Part shown: positions 23,601-37,600 of the stretch, piece after piece
How the letters are laid out: each line of letters opens with the position of its first letter
How positions within the stretch are numbered: position 1 is the first letter of the stretch
Assembly: GCA_033964015.1 (NCBI GenBank)
Contig: CM066922.1
Coordinates: 25,910,961-25,974,960, forward strand
DNA length: 64,000 bases
Reading direction: 5' to 3'
From: Scolanthus callimorphus
Lineage: Eukaryota > Cnidaria > Anthozoa > Actiniaria > Edwardsiidae
Notes under the pieces: generated by a model
The model's database searches: none
What the model saw: only the letters and a program-made list of their open reading frames with translations
What the model was told of the DNA's origin: nothing
Translations under genes and position numbers: made by a program

Positions 23601-26600
23601 CAGAACCCAAAAATGGCAAGATTTCTACCCTAAGGTCAGGTAAAGTCAGATAGGCTTGATTCTTTGCATAGAGAATCCTTATACAATAAGAAACAAAATA
23701 TCAAATATGACTTTTTCCTAATTGATCCGTCTTTAAGATATGAGGGGTTACACTTTGGTTGCTGCAGCACGTTTTGACATTTTTTGTTAGAATTGTACAA
23801 ATTTTGCCATAAAACGATACAGTAACCAAAGTTTAGCAGCTGATATCTTAAAGACGGATGAATTAGAAAAAAGTCATATTTGATATTTAGTTTCTTGTTG
23901 TATAAGGATTCTCTATGCAAATAATCAAGCCTATCTGACTTTACCTGACCTTAGGATAGAAATCTTGCCATTTTTGGGTTCTGTCCCCAGTTGTAAAATC
24001 ATGTCGATTTCATGCCATAGCGACTTAGCCACTTGAACGTTAACGTTTCTCTTACAGACAAAAAGCTGTGCATTGATGTCGACGAGTGCACCAACAATCC
24101 ATGCCAACATATCTGTACAAACAATCAGGGCTCATATGATTGCTCCTGTCGTGCGGGATTTAACAAAGCTGGTACCAAGTGTACCCCTAAAGACTGTGGT
24201 CAACCATCTGTTTTTTCCTGCCCCAGCGACACGTATCAGGACCACTTTATAGACGTTTGCAAGAAAGCCACAATAACCTGTCTCAGTGGTACAGTATACA
24301 AACGGGATTGTACTCTCTCCTGTCCTAGGAACTACGGGTTGGCAAAAATTCTTCCTCAGCCAGGGTACAAGTTTGCACAAAACTACTCAGCTGTTTCATT
24401 TGCAGGATCGAGCTTGGTCATCTCATGTCAGTTGAATGGGGCTGGGCCAGGTGTCCGATGGAACAGGAATATAGGCCAGCTCTTCTGCCGACGAGTTAAT
24501 GATCCTCCGACTGATACAGTTCTAAGTTCTGACACCTTACTTGAGCACGCGCGATCAGGGACGCTAGTCGGGACATTGACAAGTACAGATCAACAGCGAG
24601 GGCAGACATTTACTTACACTGTAGAGGCTCCAGCTCTGCTTTTCAGAACAACTGGCAACAGACTGGAGAGTATTTGGAATAACCCTTCTTTGCAAGGTGC
24701 CATAGCTTTGGTTAATAACAGCGTGACAGTACGAATACGTACCCAAGACTCGGGGAGCCCTCCTATGTGGTTAAATAAAGATTTTAAAGTCCGAATAATA
24801 GATGTGAATGACCCACCAGTAAATATAACGCTGTCAAGTGCTGAGGTTTACGAGGATGCGGCAGTTGGAACTACTGTGGGGATTTTGGCAGCGGTCGACA
24901 GTGATGCACCTAGAGGCTCTCCTCCCTCTTCTGACTTCAAATGGGAACTTACTGACTCCAGTAATGGTTACTTCAATATCTCAGGTGCCAATATCACAGT
25001 GCGCAAACCGTTAGACCATGAGTCTCAGAACATACACCGAATTGTAGTCAAGTGTTCAGATTTTGGACATCCTGTACAGAGTGTTACAGAATCGTTTGTG
25101 ATTGATGTTCGCAATAGAAACGAGCCTCCTAAAGAGCTCACTATCACAAAATCGACAGTACTGGAGAATTCACAAGTAGGGACGCTTGTTGGAAATCTTC
25201 AAGCATCCGATGAAGACGGGGACATAATCACTTTTAACATCAGCCAGTCCGATAACACCACCTTGGAGAAGTTCGAGATGGGTCAAAGACTCTGTGGGAA
25301 CCAGGGCCGTAAGAAGATCTGTAAAGTTCCAATACTTGTGAAAGGTGCACTTGACTACGAGAGCAAGGAGATCTACCTTCTGTCTGTATTGGCCGGTACT
25401 TCCTCTAGTTATGTCTTCAAGCAGTTTGTGTTGCGAGTTCTGGACGTTAACGAAGCACCGACTAAAGTCATGCTGACTGGATCTCATTCTGTCCAGGAAA
25501 ACTCCCAAAATGATTCTTTGGTGGGCTCATTCTTGGTAAGACATTGCTACAGACAGCCTTGTCCCTGGCGTTCTGGGTGGGCTTCTGTGCTCTGAGATGA
25601 ACCGTGAGACGTCACGTCACGTTACCAAACACAGGAAGCCCACCCAGAACGCGAGGGACAAGGCTTTCTGCATAAGCACAGAATGACATAAGAACATAAC
25701 GACATAAGAGAAAAAACATGTTTATGTCGTTATCTCAATGTTATGTTGTTATGTCTGATGTTCACACTTGTACATAAGAGCACATGAGAGCGCGCGCTCA
25801 TTTGGTTATGTCGTTATGTCGCTAGTGTGCACCAGGCATTAGCTACATACATTTTAGACGATCACAGGGTCCGACATTGTGATCATATGGTCGCCAATGG
25901 TTACTAGATTTAGGGTTTGGAGAGCAAAGAGTTTTACCTAGTCGCCAAATAGCAGCTTACGTTTCTAGTTTGTAGGTTTTTACAAAATGCCCTTCTCGAA
26001 ATTTTAGTATCAATTCTGGAAGAAAAGATGTCTACCAGATTTCCATATGGCGACCAATGGCACTTCCAAAAACGTTCATGTCGGACCCTGTTGCATATTT
26101 TGTAAAGGGGTTTATAGAAAATTATTTGAATGTATTTAATTTTTTATTTTCTTGGTACTTGCACTGACGCCATCCTAATAGTAGATGATTCTTGATTTAA
26201 TTATAATCTGTGCAAGTATTAGAGCACTACATTGTCTTGCGGCATTGGGATATCCCACGTAAGGATGTCCTATGTTTGGAAACGAAAACATTTTCCATGA
26301 CTGATAACAAAGACCAAGTAGGAGCTAGTATGGCTTCCATCATGTAAGTCCCAGGCATTCCTTGCATGCCACAGGCTTCCCAGTAACTCAGGGAGTTTCT
26401 CCCTGCACGCCACAGGCTTCCCAGTAATTAACAGGGAGTTTCTGCAGAAACCCATCCATGCGAACAATTGAATTTCCCATGACACAAGAATGGGAAGTGT
26501 TCGGCTTTCCCATGGATAATCAACGAATTCCGAGCAATTAACATTTAAAGCCTTTCCCATGAATTGGTTTCTCCCGAAATTCCCTTGACTGCTACTAAAT

Positions 26601-29600
26601 CACTAGTCTCCCACGCAGTCCGTGTTTTGTGTCGGTCACGCAACGCTTCCTTCCGAGGGAAGCGTTGCGTGTCCGACAAAAAACACGGGCTGCGCAGGAG
26701 ACTACTAAATCACTAGTCTCCCACGCAGTCCGTGTTTTGTGTCGGTCCCGCAACGCTTTCCTCCGAGGGAAGCGTTGCGTGTCCGACAAAAAAACACGGG
26801 CTGCGTAGGAGACTACTAAATCACTAGTACTTTATTTTACGCAGTAGCCCGATATGCATTGTGGAGCATGTATTTTTTCTCTGTGTCAGGTGTCCGATCC
26901 TGATAATATAAACTCCCAAGTCCAGTCCTACTCCTGTGCCCTCGTCCAAAGCCATCCCGATAATAGGTACTTTGTGGTTGAGTTTGGTACAGCGTTGGCG
27001 GTAAAGGGGAACCCTGTGGTAGACTATGAACAAACACCTCAACTCAGCGTTAGAGTGAAGTGCACAGACACAGGCAACCCACCTCTGTCCATCACAGCTG
27101 GCTTCATGCTAAACGTCACAGGTAAGCAGACAAACCTTCGCCAGAATTAGCTATTGAAAACGGTTGCTAGTTAGAGTTTCTGGCATCCCAAATTGCAGCT
27201 AAAATCATTGCATCGCGACCCGCGTTTTCAAAACATCGATTTGTTTTTAGCTTTCCTGTTCCACCAGTCAAATCTTATGAGCCAATCAGATTATTTCCCT
27301 GTTTCACCTAGTGCAGTCGCCTGGCTTTCCGTTGCGATGTTGTCTGGATTTAGTGTAGAGGGAAGGCAGTTGACTGCATTAGGCGAAACATGGCAGGAGT
27401 TTCATTGGTTCGATATTTGATTGGCGGAACTGCAAAAGTCAAAATTTTGATGTTTTTTAAAAATCGGGTCGCGATACAGCGGTTCTAGCTGTAGTTGTAA
27501 GATTTATTTACAAAGCGCACACTTCACTTCGTATCACTTCATTTCAATTCCCTCAAGTTCACCTCAACCACTTCTCAGTGTTTGGAAATCCTGATGAAGC
27601 ACGCTGTCTAGTGTTTGATGTAATATATAGATTTAGCCACTGGCTAAAAGCGGAGCTCCCGGTTACATATTTTTATAAAAGGGTGCGTTTACCTATCTTG
27701 TTGGGCCGTTGCTAGGGAAAATTATAAGTCCTGCAAAAGATTAATAATGTGACGTGTCGCGACGTCACTTGCTACAGAAAACATTCTTGTTCTCCATCGC
27801 CATACTTGCAAATTCAGATTTTTTTATGTTACATTTCAAAGAGCTCCATACCCACATACTCCGGATGTTTTCTCGACTGTACCCAAGTTTGTTCGCCTAG
27901 CGATGTTGCCTTCTCGAGATATAGACTTTTCTAGATTTAATAACGTCATCGATGACGTCATGTCACGTGAGTCTTGGTAGGGCACCCCCCCCCTTGCCTC
28001 CAAAATAAGTTTCCCCAAGTTTGGTCACCTAGCGATGTTGCCTTCCTGAGATATTCACTTTTCTAGTTTTGATGACGTCATGTCACGTGACCTTGGTAGT
28101 GCACCCCCCTTGCGTCCAAAATAACTTTACACAAGTTTGGTGACCTAGCAATGTTACGTTCTCGAGATATAGACTTTTCTAGTTTTGATGACGTCATCGA
28201 TGACGTCATGTCACGTGACCTTGGAAGTGAACTCCCCTTGCCTCCAAAATAACTTTGCACAAGTTTGGTCACCTAGCGATGTTGCCTTCTTGAGATATTG
28301 ACTTTTCTAGTTTTGATGACGTCATCGATTACGTCATGTCACGTGACCTTGGTGGTGCACTCCCCTTGCCTCTAAAATAACTTTACCCAAGTTTGGTCAC
28401 CTAACGATGTTACCTTCTTGAGATATTGACTTTTCTAGTTTCGATGACGTCATCGATGACGTCATGTCACGTGACCTTGGTGGTGCACCCCCCTTACCTC
28501 CAAAATAGCTTTACCCAAGTTTGGTCACCTATCGATGTTGCCTTCTTGAGATATTGATTTTTCTAGTTTCGATGACGTCATTCCGGACGAACGAACGAAC
28601 GAACGCACAAACCGGAAGTCCATGACAGAATTGTTGGATGCATATACACTTTTTTTGTTCCTTTTTCTCCTGCGTGTAGCTATGGGGCTCCGCTCGCGGG
28701 CGCCTTCGGCGCCCGCGGGAGCTCCGCTATTACTTGAAACTCTTGGTTTTGTTTGCTTATCAATGAACATTTATCGGCGCTTATTTTGCAGATATCAACG
28801 AAGCTCCAACTTCAATTACATTGTCCAGCAACACAGTGCCAGAAAATTCACCCCAAGGCACTTTTGTTGGAACGCTTTCATGCGACGATCCAGAGAAGGC
28901 CTACCAGAACTACACCTACAGTGTTGAGGGCCCCAGAGGGGTACCATTCTCGCTAGGGGGAAATGGGAGGTCCCTTGTTGTTAATGGCTCATTAGACTTT
29001 GAGGCCACTCCTACAATTGACGTGGTTGTCAAGGTTACGGACAGCGGCGGTCTAAGCAAGGACGTTACATTGAAGATAGCGTTGACAGGTCAGTAAAAAC
29101 GATATCTATATCTCGGTATTGCCCTTGGTTAATTTGGAGGATACTTAGACCCCGTCCACACTACTCCGTTTTCAAACGAAAACGGATCAATCCGAAAACG
29201 CTCTCCAGAGTGGAGCGATTTGAAAACGGAGCTGTTTGAATACGCTGTTTCCTAGTGTGGACGGATGAAAACGAAGCTATCTGAAAACGATTACGTCAGC
29301 ACAGCAAACCCGACCAATTTCGCGAGCCGACAGATCGAAAGGCGCATGCGTTGAGCTTGTTTGAGCATGCCCACTGAATGCATGAGCGTTTTCGTACGGA
29401 TACGCGTTGTAGTGTGGACGGGCGAAAACGATACAAAAACGATAAGTGTGGACGCAAATCCTTTTGAAAACGGAGCAAAAAGTATCCGTTTTCATTTGAA
29501 AGCGGTGTAGTGTGGACGGGGTCTTAGGGGACTTAGCAGACTGTTAGCAGCCCCTACTTTGGCACGTCCCCAGAAAGTCTAAAAAATTTATTTTCTTAAT

Positions 29601-31578
29601 AGTTAATAATATAATATCTCGTTTATTCCAACCTTTCGCAGCTAGAAGCTGAATTACAGGCGGGTCATTTACATGGACATATACAATAAATATAGATATA
29701 AATATAAATAGTAAGTCTAAAGTTCATACAGTCAGTCCCTCAATAGGCTGTGGGCGTGTTTTACTGTGACAAATTTTTGAAATCTGTCAGTGTTACACAG
29801 GGCCTTCTTTGGCTGATTTCCTTTTCTCAAATTGTATTGAGAAGGTGCGAATACTAGACGGGTATTAATAAATTGGTAAAGGGGGTTTCCCTTCTTAATA
29901 CCACTAACGAAGCGCTCACATAGAGTGATTCTACGCGCACATAGATATGGCAGAAGAAATAGTTGTGCAGAAGAGATAGTTGTGCAGACTGGGTAAAAAT
30001 ATGATTCACCAGGAATATGTGTCACAAAAACCATTGAGAAATAACTTCAACCGAATAAAATTATCCAGGAAACAAATCACCAAATTCAATTCCTGTCATA
30101 CTGACCAACGCTGCAGACCATATGCGTTTTTGCAAACGTGAAAATATAAATGTTTAGAGTTCTCCAGACTTGCACCCCGTAAAGTTGAATTACGTTGGAT
30201 CTCCCCGCGCCAATGGCTGCCAAGCAGTCGTAAGCACAGACAATAAAGTAACCGGTCGGCGGTTCATTTTATTTGCAGACCGAAATGACGCACCAACTGA
30301 TATCAAACTCCCTGGTGTCAACAACAAACTGAGTATCAACGAGAACTCCCAGCCGGGTGTTATAATAAGCCATATTGACCTGGTCGACCAAGATCGTGAT
30401 GCACCCGTATGCGTTCTGACAGACAACGCAGGAGGCCGCGTGCAAATCCTCGGCAGAAATCTAGTTGCCGGACTGACCAATACCAACTATGAAGCGCTTA
30501 ACCCTCCGGAGCTGCGGATTATATTGAACTGCTCTGATGGCCATAATGAGTTTATCAGCAAACAGTTTGATATTCCTGTCAATGGTGAGTAACATAAAGA
30601 ATTATTGGATGATAGTCATCAACCGGGCCATCCCGTAAAGAGGTAGTCATTTAGAGATTCAAAGCATTTTAAGGAAATTTAATGCAACACGTACAATACG
30701 TTTGGCGTTGAGTAATTAAGTTGAGTAATTAATTTGGAGAGAAAAGCGAATATTTCGATGTCTGAGGTCCAAGAAAGTCAAGATCCTTTGTTCTGTACGG
30801 GCTTTCTGGTTGGCTAACTTCTTGCCAAATGTTCCAGTTGAAGTAGTCGCACAGTAAAAAAATAGTTCAATTCGTTTTTCGGACGAGTTTTTGTAATTCA
30901 AGTTTATTACTATAAATGTATACATTTACAATTACTAACTGATATGCAAAAAACAAAACAAGACAAAAAACAAAACAAGAAGAGGCGTCTCAGTCGTTGT
31001 TATTGTTTGTAGATTTTGCAGGCTTGAACACAAAAGACAAGTGCATATAGACATGGACACATTTAAATCTCCTCTGTATTCAAAATAAAATATAAGGCAA
31101 TGCAAGAAAGAAACGCGAAGCGACAGCGATGGTTTTTATTTTTGAAACATTTTAAGGCTGAAGTGATTTCAGAAATGTCTATGTAGTCATCATGACTCTT
31201 TTATTTTTACCCTTTCAGACGTTAACGAGGCACCACTAGATATTTCTGTAAGCAACTTGAAGGTCAAGGAAAACAAAGCGAATGCTGTCATTGGGCATAT
31301 CAATGTTACAGATCCCGACATCGGCCAATCACATCACTGCAACGTTTGTGACGTCATGGCCAATGGCACCTGCCCTCCCAGTACATACTTCACTGTGGAT
31401 AATAACTTGAGTCTTATGACGTCACAGCCTCTTGATTTCGAGCAGTCCCACATGCGTAAGATTAGGCTGAAGTGTACAGATGTGGTCACGAGCTCGCAGA
31501 CTCCACTCAGCAAGGAAAAGGAATTTACCATCACAGTCATTGGTAGGTCGCGGTTTAAATAATTCAGGAGATCCCTCT

Positions 31579-31631
<53 letters not shown>

Positions 31632-34600
31632 GTGGGGTGCTCCGTCTACCCCCTCTGCCTCCTGTGCCCTGTACCCCCTCTTCGGGAAACTGCTCGATCC
31701 TGTCCTTTGCTCTCTTTTTTTAGCGAGACAGCTTCCTCTTCCCTCTCTGAGTTATTGAAATGATATTTATCTCAAATACATCTTTATTGATCTCAAGACC
31801 GATAAATGTCCTCTGTTAAAGTGAAGATATATAATAAAGTAATGATTAAACTTGAGTAAAAAAAATCCTGATTCATATGATCCTATGCCATAATAAAAAT
31901 GTTGCATAACAATGTCGAAACATGATTACACTCCTACATTTATTTGTCTGAACAAAAATGAGTCAATGATAGATGTATTTGGTACAAATCTGTTGCAATT
32001 GACCCAATCGGCTAACGGTGTTTACATCTTGTTGCCACCCAATTCAGATCATGTGATGATTCCTTTGGGTGGTTACAATTGTTCATATTATACATACTGG
32101 CGTGCGCTCGGTCGTGTGTAAGAAATTGCACAATTGTAACCACCAAAGGGAATCATCACATGATCTGAATTGGGTGGCAACAAGATGTAAACACTGTTAG
32201 CCGATTTGGTCTATGACGTCTTTTGTTTTAAATTGTAGTGTCAAAAATCCAAACGAACGCGGCAGTCCTGTTTAGGAAGTTCATTATAATCATCTTTATT
32301 TAAACACGGTTAAAAGCTTCAGGCGTTTGATCCCTCCTCCCCCCTTTTGGAGGGAGTCTACTTCCTCGGCGTACGCCCGAGGACAAATATTTCCATTAGG
32401 CCGATAGTCACAACATATCGTGTCGCAAATTTTGTAACCGTGAAGTATATGTAATTGCTTATCATTATTATTAGTCGCTGACACCCACTGTAATACAGTT
32501 TATTTTATAACTGCAAATGTGGTTCATTAAACTAGAATTATAATTATCCTTTACCCGCTCCGCCCTCTACCGTATCCGCTGGGGTAGACTGCTCCCTCTA
32601 CGCACTGTCGCTCCCTTTTGATACGGTCTAGCCTGCGTAGCTGGCGGTTTTGTGGGATTTGAGCAGGATTTTATCCGCGAATTGTTTGGTAGAAAGTTGC
32701 GCTCGCGCGGCGAACAACAAGCAAACCACCGAACATTGCGCGGGTAAGAACCTGCCAAAACCCTACACAAACCCGCCAGCTACGCAGGCTAGATATTGTC
32801 CTGACAATGAACTTTGTATTTAGATGCGAATGAAGCGCCTACAAGCGTGTGCAAGTCCCCCTTCCATGTAGCCCTCGGGGCATCACTTGGTTCTGTTGTA
32901 ATCACGTTGGATGCAGTAGATCCTGATAATCAAGATATCAATGCCGGGAACGTCAGAAAGCAAGTTCTCTCCTACCAGCTTTTCCCCGAAGATGATGACG
33001 GTTTTCCGTTTTATTTTATCAACAACCGGATATTCAAAATTGAGGTATGATCTATATAACTCATTAGTTCTCTTTTTCATGTAATACGGACGAATATTTT
33101 ACTAGTTGCGGAAGTGTGATACGGCTGCGTATCTGCACTCACTTTTGATTGTAGTAACGGTCGTATGATAAGTTAGAGTTATAGAACGGATAACAGATGA
33201 GTGTCGAAAACTAAACGCAAAATACATATATTTAGCCATGCAGAAACGAAACTGTTTAGTGACGAACTAATCGGGGGTCGCAGTAACTATCATTTAAGGG
33301 AGCGTTTTCACGATTTCAAAAACATCAAAATAACTGATGGATAGCCAAAATACTAGCCAAGGTTTGTTAAATAGCCCTTTAACTACAGAGTGGTCACGAT
33401 TGTAGGCTTCATGGACCTTTTATAGAGCGGATGGAAAGGGATTGCAACACTAAATTGAAATATTGTTGGGATGAACAGCTTTCATAGTTTGAATTTATAC
33501 ATAAAATTTGTTTGAAAATCGGCAGTCTTGCCGATAAAACTTACCTACTAGTTACCTGTTGAGTAGGCTAACATCAAGTGATTTTGGGATGATTACCTAA
33601 ACGTATAGAGTTTACGAATTTATTCAAATAATCGTGACGCAGTCCTTTTAAGAGAAGCAGTTAAATACAATAATTTCTAGGTTTCGTTTTTAATCAGATG
33701 GAAATGAATTGAATGTTCAGAACTTGTAGTATTGTTTGCAGTTATAAGGGAAACGGTATGTCGTTATTTTATCGGATTGCCTGAAAAATGGGTAGATAAT
33801 TATTTAAAAGTCCCCAGACTAAAGCTACGGCTAAACTAGGACACATGTAGCGCGCAACATTTGTGCCCTGCATGTTTTCCCGAGTGGCCAAACTAGGAGA
33901 CATCGCACGCGTGTCTTGGACCCACAAAATGCTTCTTGTCTTCCGAAGAAAAAATTTGTTGCGCGCGAAAATGTTTCCCATGCAGCTAAACAGGGAAACA
34001 TGAAGGACACATATGCCCGTCTACATTGTTGCGCACTGTTACTAGCTTAGCCAGGGCTTGACATCCACATAGAAAAAACAAGTGAAATAGCACTCTACAG
34101 CATGTAATGTCGTGTTAGATACCATTAATAGGAACCCTGTAATAATTATATATAGCTCCCTTTTCAGGCTGGCTGCAAAGAAAATGTAAATTATTTATGT
34201 GTGCGCGTTGACCGGAGTGGCTGTTTATGTTTTACGATTCAAATTGCGTGACCGAAGACATTGCAAATTGCAGCCGGGAAGTCCCACGCAATTTGCGCAA
34301 AAATGTCGCCATAAAAAATGTTGTCACACTTAAACATCACCTTACGGTAAATGCATACTGACGTCCATATCCTGGATGTGTGTAACATTATTTTAACAGT
34401 GCTCAATTTGTTACGCCACAATGTTGCGAGACCAGTTGTCGCCAGGAATTTTCGCTCTATGCGAGAAGCGTTCCATGGCTCCAAGTTGCACGATATTATA
34501 TTTTTGGTGCAATAATGTTGCCTGAAACATTGTCGCCCTGTAACATCAAGAACGCATGATGGCGTATAATATTTTGCGCAGCATTTTTGGGTGTTCAATA

Positions 34601-37600
34601 GTGGGCGCAACAATATCGGGCGAAAAGTTGTCGCCTCGTAGCACCACTTAAAGGCCCATCACCAACAGGGAGCCTTTGCGCCCCGTTTTCTTTTGTTTTC
34701 AAATTGACCCATTGTTTTTCGGGTGCTCTGATTGGCTAAGGCTGTCGGTTGGTGATGGGCATTAAGGCATGATGTCCATCTTCTTTCGCAGGACATGACA
34801 CAGCCAAAAAACTTCACAGTAAAGATCAAGGTGACAGATGACGGGCGAGTGGTCAAGGACTTTTCATCTAACGGGTACACGTACCGGAATACATTGGCCA
34901 AGTCAAACATATTTACATGCCATATTATAGTCTCAGGTAAAAAATATATATATGTATATATGAATTCATATTTATAGAGCGGATTTCAGATGAGTTTCGA
35001 AAATTAAACACAAACGAAATACATTTAGCCAATCAGGAACGAAACAGATTCTACCATTCTTACCAATCACGGGACGAAGAACGTACGACGGTTGGTCGTG
35101 ACTAAATAAAAAAAAAGCGGCATTGTGTTTGTTTGTTTTTTTCTTAGCAATTTCATTAGCTGACCAAACAAAGATCCAATACCTCAGCCAAGAGGAACAC
35201 GTAAAAGCCAAGTCTGATTTACTTTCGACAGCCATCTGAAAATCGCTTTATTGGTAGTGTGCTTAGCTAACCCCAGTTGTTCCACAGACGCTCCAATCAA
35301 ATTGGAACCAAATGAGTATTTAAACATATCGTATTAACAACCCCAACTGGCAGAGATGCAACCCAGTTGCAAAACAGTTTCCTATGTACAAGCATGGTCG
35401 ACAAGTCGACCCCGGCATCGCAAAATGGGCAGGTGCAAAAGCAATCCGTAACCGCTGTTGAGGACCTTAGTCGTACAGAAATTTCGTTGTCCCTAACTGC
35501 AACCCTATAACTGCAGTGAATTTGTTGATGACCACCCTGAAATTCAGTTTTACTACCCTGGAGATCCATATTTTGGGAATAATACACCTTGGAATTTCGC
35601 TTTTGTAGTAGAGTATCATCCCTGGAATTCCAGGAACAAACACCCTGAGATTCCGTAGGTCCTCAACAGAGGGGAAAGGGGGGATTTTAGCAACTTGCCA
35701 GACTTCACATCGCGTATACTCTTCGTTTCCATGCATCTTTATCATTTACTATTCACGAAATGTTTCATTTACAGCTAAAACCGTTTCATCACGAAACACG
35801 TTTCCAAAACATCAAATTATGTTTTGATTTTTTACTTTGATATTCCGCCAATCAAGCTATCTGAGTCAATGAGAATGCTGTCCTGTTTCGCCTAGTGCAG
35901 TCAACTGGCTTCCCACTGAACTAAAACCAGACAACCTCCCGCGGCACAGAAAGCCAGGAGACTGCAATAGGCGAAACAGTGCTGATTGGCTCATAAACAA
36001 CATAGCTCATGATTGGCTCACTACGTCAAAACGATTGTTTGAAAACGCGGATCGCAGTGCAACGATTTTAGCTATAAGCGTACACTTTTCACACTTCAGA
36101 TCACTACCCAGTCGTTGGCATCAGCCTCGTTCCAAATTCTGTATCTGTTTGGGTCAAGAATGGCACAGTGATCGGTACACTCAACACGGCGACACAATTC
36201 CCCGGAGAGCTCTTCACTTATGAGCTGATGGAACAGAATAGTCTTCCATTCTCTATACACAGTAACCAGGTATCATTCATATTTAACAATTAGATTACGA
36301 GCTCGAAATTTCTATGTGCTGATAGTTTTTAGTAAAATCACACTCACACACTTCCTTCGAATAATGAAACTTTTTATGTATTTTTTTTTCTTCAAAACGC
36401 CGGCCTTTTCAAAACTCACTATCTATAACTCAATAGACAGTGAGTTTTGAGCCAATCAGAATGCGGGATTCGACATAGTGTGTGAGTGTGATTTTACACA
36501 CTAGCGGTCTATTGCCAATACTGCGTTCTGATTGGTCGAGCTCTTAGTGGGCTATTAGTTATAGCCTACTAGTAGCGAAAAGTGTCGGATTTGAAAGCCA
36601 GAAAATGGCAAATGACCAGACCAGAAAACGTTTTTTGTACGGTAAAATGCGCTAAACTGACAAGACATGACGTTTTTTTTGTCGAGTCTCTAAATTTTGA
36701 TGGTATCGAAAAGGGCGGCGACGCATTGCATTATGGGCAGTGTGAGCCGGGTCTTTTAAACATAGTTATTGTATCTTTGACATACAGATGCTCGTCAAAA
36801 GAGTTGTGCTCCAGGATTACCAGAATATAGTATCGAATGCCAAAGATCTGTACGTCTACGTTTCTATACGGACTGTGGGATCACAGAGTGGAACAGCGGT
36901 CAACGGACTTTACATCAATATCCTTAGTAAGCAAAGCTTTCATTATTTTTACACCCAAAATCTTCTCAGATAGAGTAACACTCGGGTAGTTCACTCAGAC
37001 GATATCCATGTGCGGGTTGCCGAGGTTTTGTTCATGCTTTTTACACTTACTGGTGGGCTCAAATGTTTAAGATTGGACTCGCCATTGTGGTCACTCCCCG
37101 CTTCTCAACCCACTCCTCTTTCAGGTGTCGAAATGTTTTGCTGCTCGTGGAATCTCGTCAGATGCCCACCTCACTAAAATGTTTGCCGTCCACGCAGACA
37201 AGTAAAAATTCCTACATTGTGTTCCACATTCAGTACATCCGATGCTTGGAATGGCCTAATAAATTTGCCTCTTCCTTAAAATTTGTAACAACAAAACAGT
37301 GTCGTAGAAACGAAATTGAGATAGGACACTGTATAGCAGCAGAAACATATAAGTGAGTTGAAACGTGTAACAAACATATATTGCTTTAGTGCCAAGCTGC
37401 GGAATATTCGCAGAATAAACAATTAAACAGATTTTGAAAATAACGTTGTTGCAAGACTTCAAGATGTTAAATGTTAGCATATTATCACTTACCACTCTTG
37501 CTCTACTTTATTTGAGCGAAAAAAGAAATATTACGAAGAGAAAACCTGCTTGGGTAAGCAGACGAGAGTTCATTATTGACCAAATATGGTCATAAAATGG

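Larger units (their letters stand above)
21540..24057. other. Intron 2
   Basis: Holds a C tract at 22016-22036, a partial family D element (22487-22800), and a large foldback (23600-23986) ending about 70 bp before the exon 3 acceptor. Confidence 0.7.

Noticed and set aside
24132..24380. Minus-strand frames opposite exon 3
   Set aside because: Shadows of the strongly supported cadherin/EGF exon on the plus strand.
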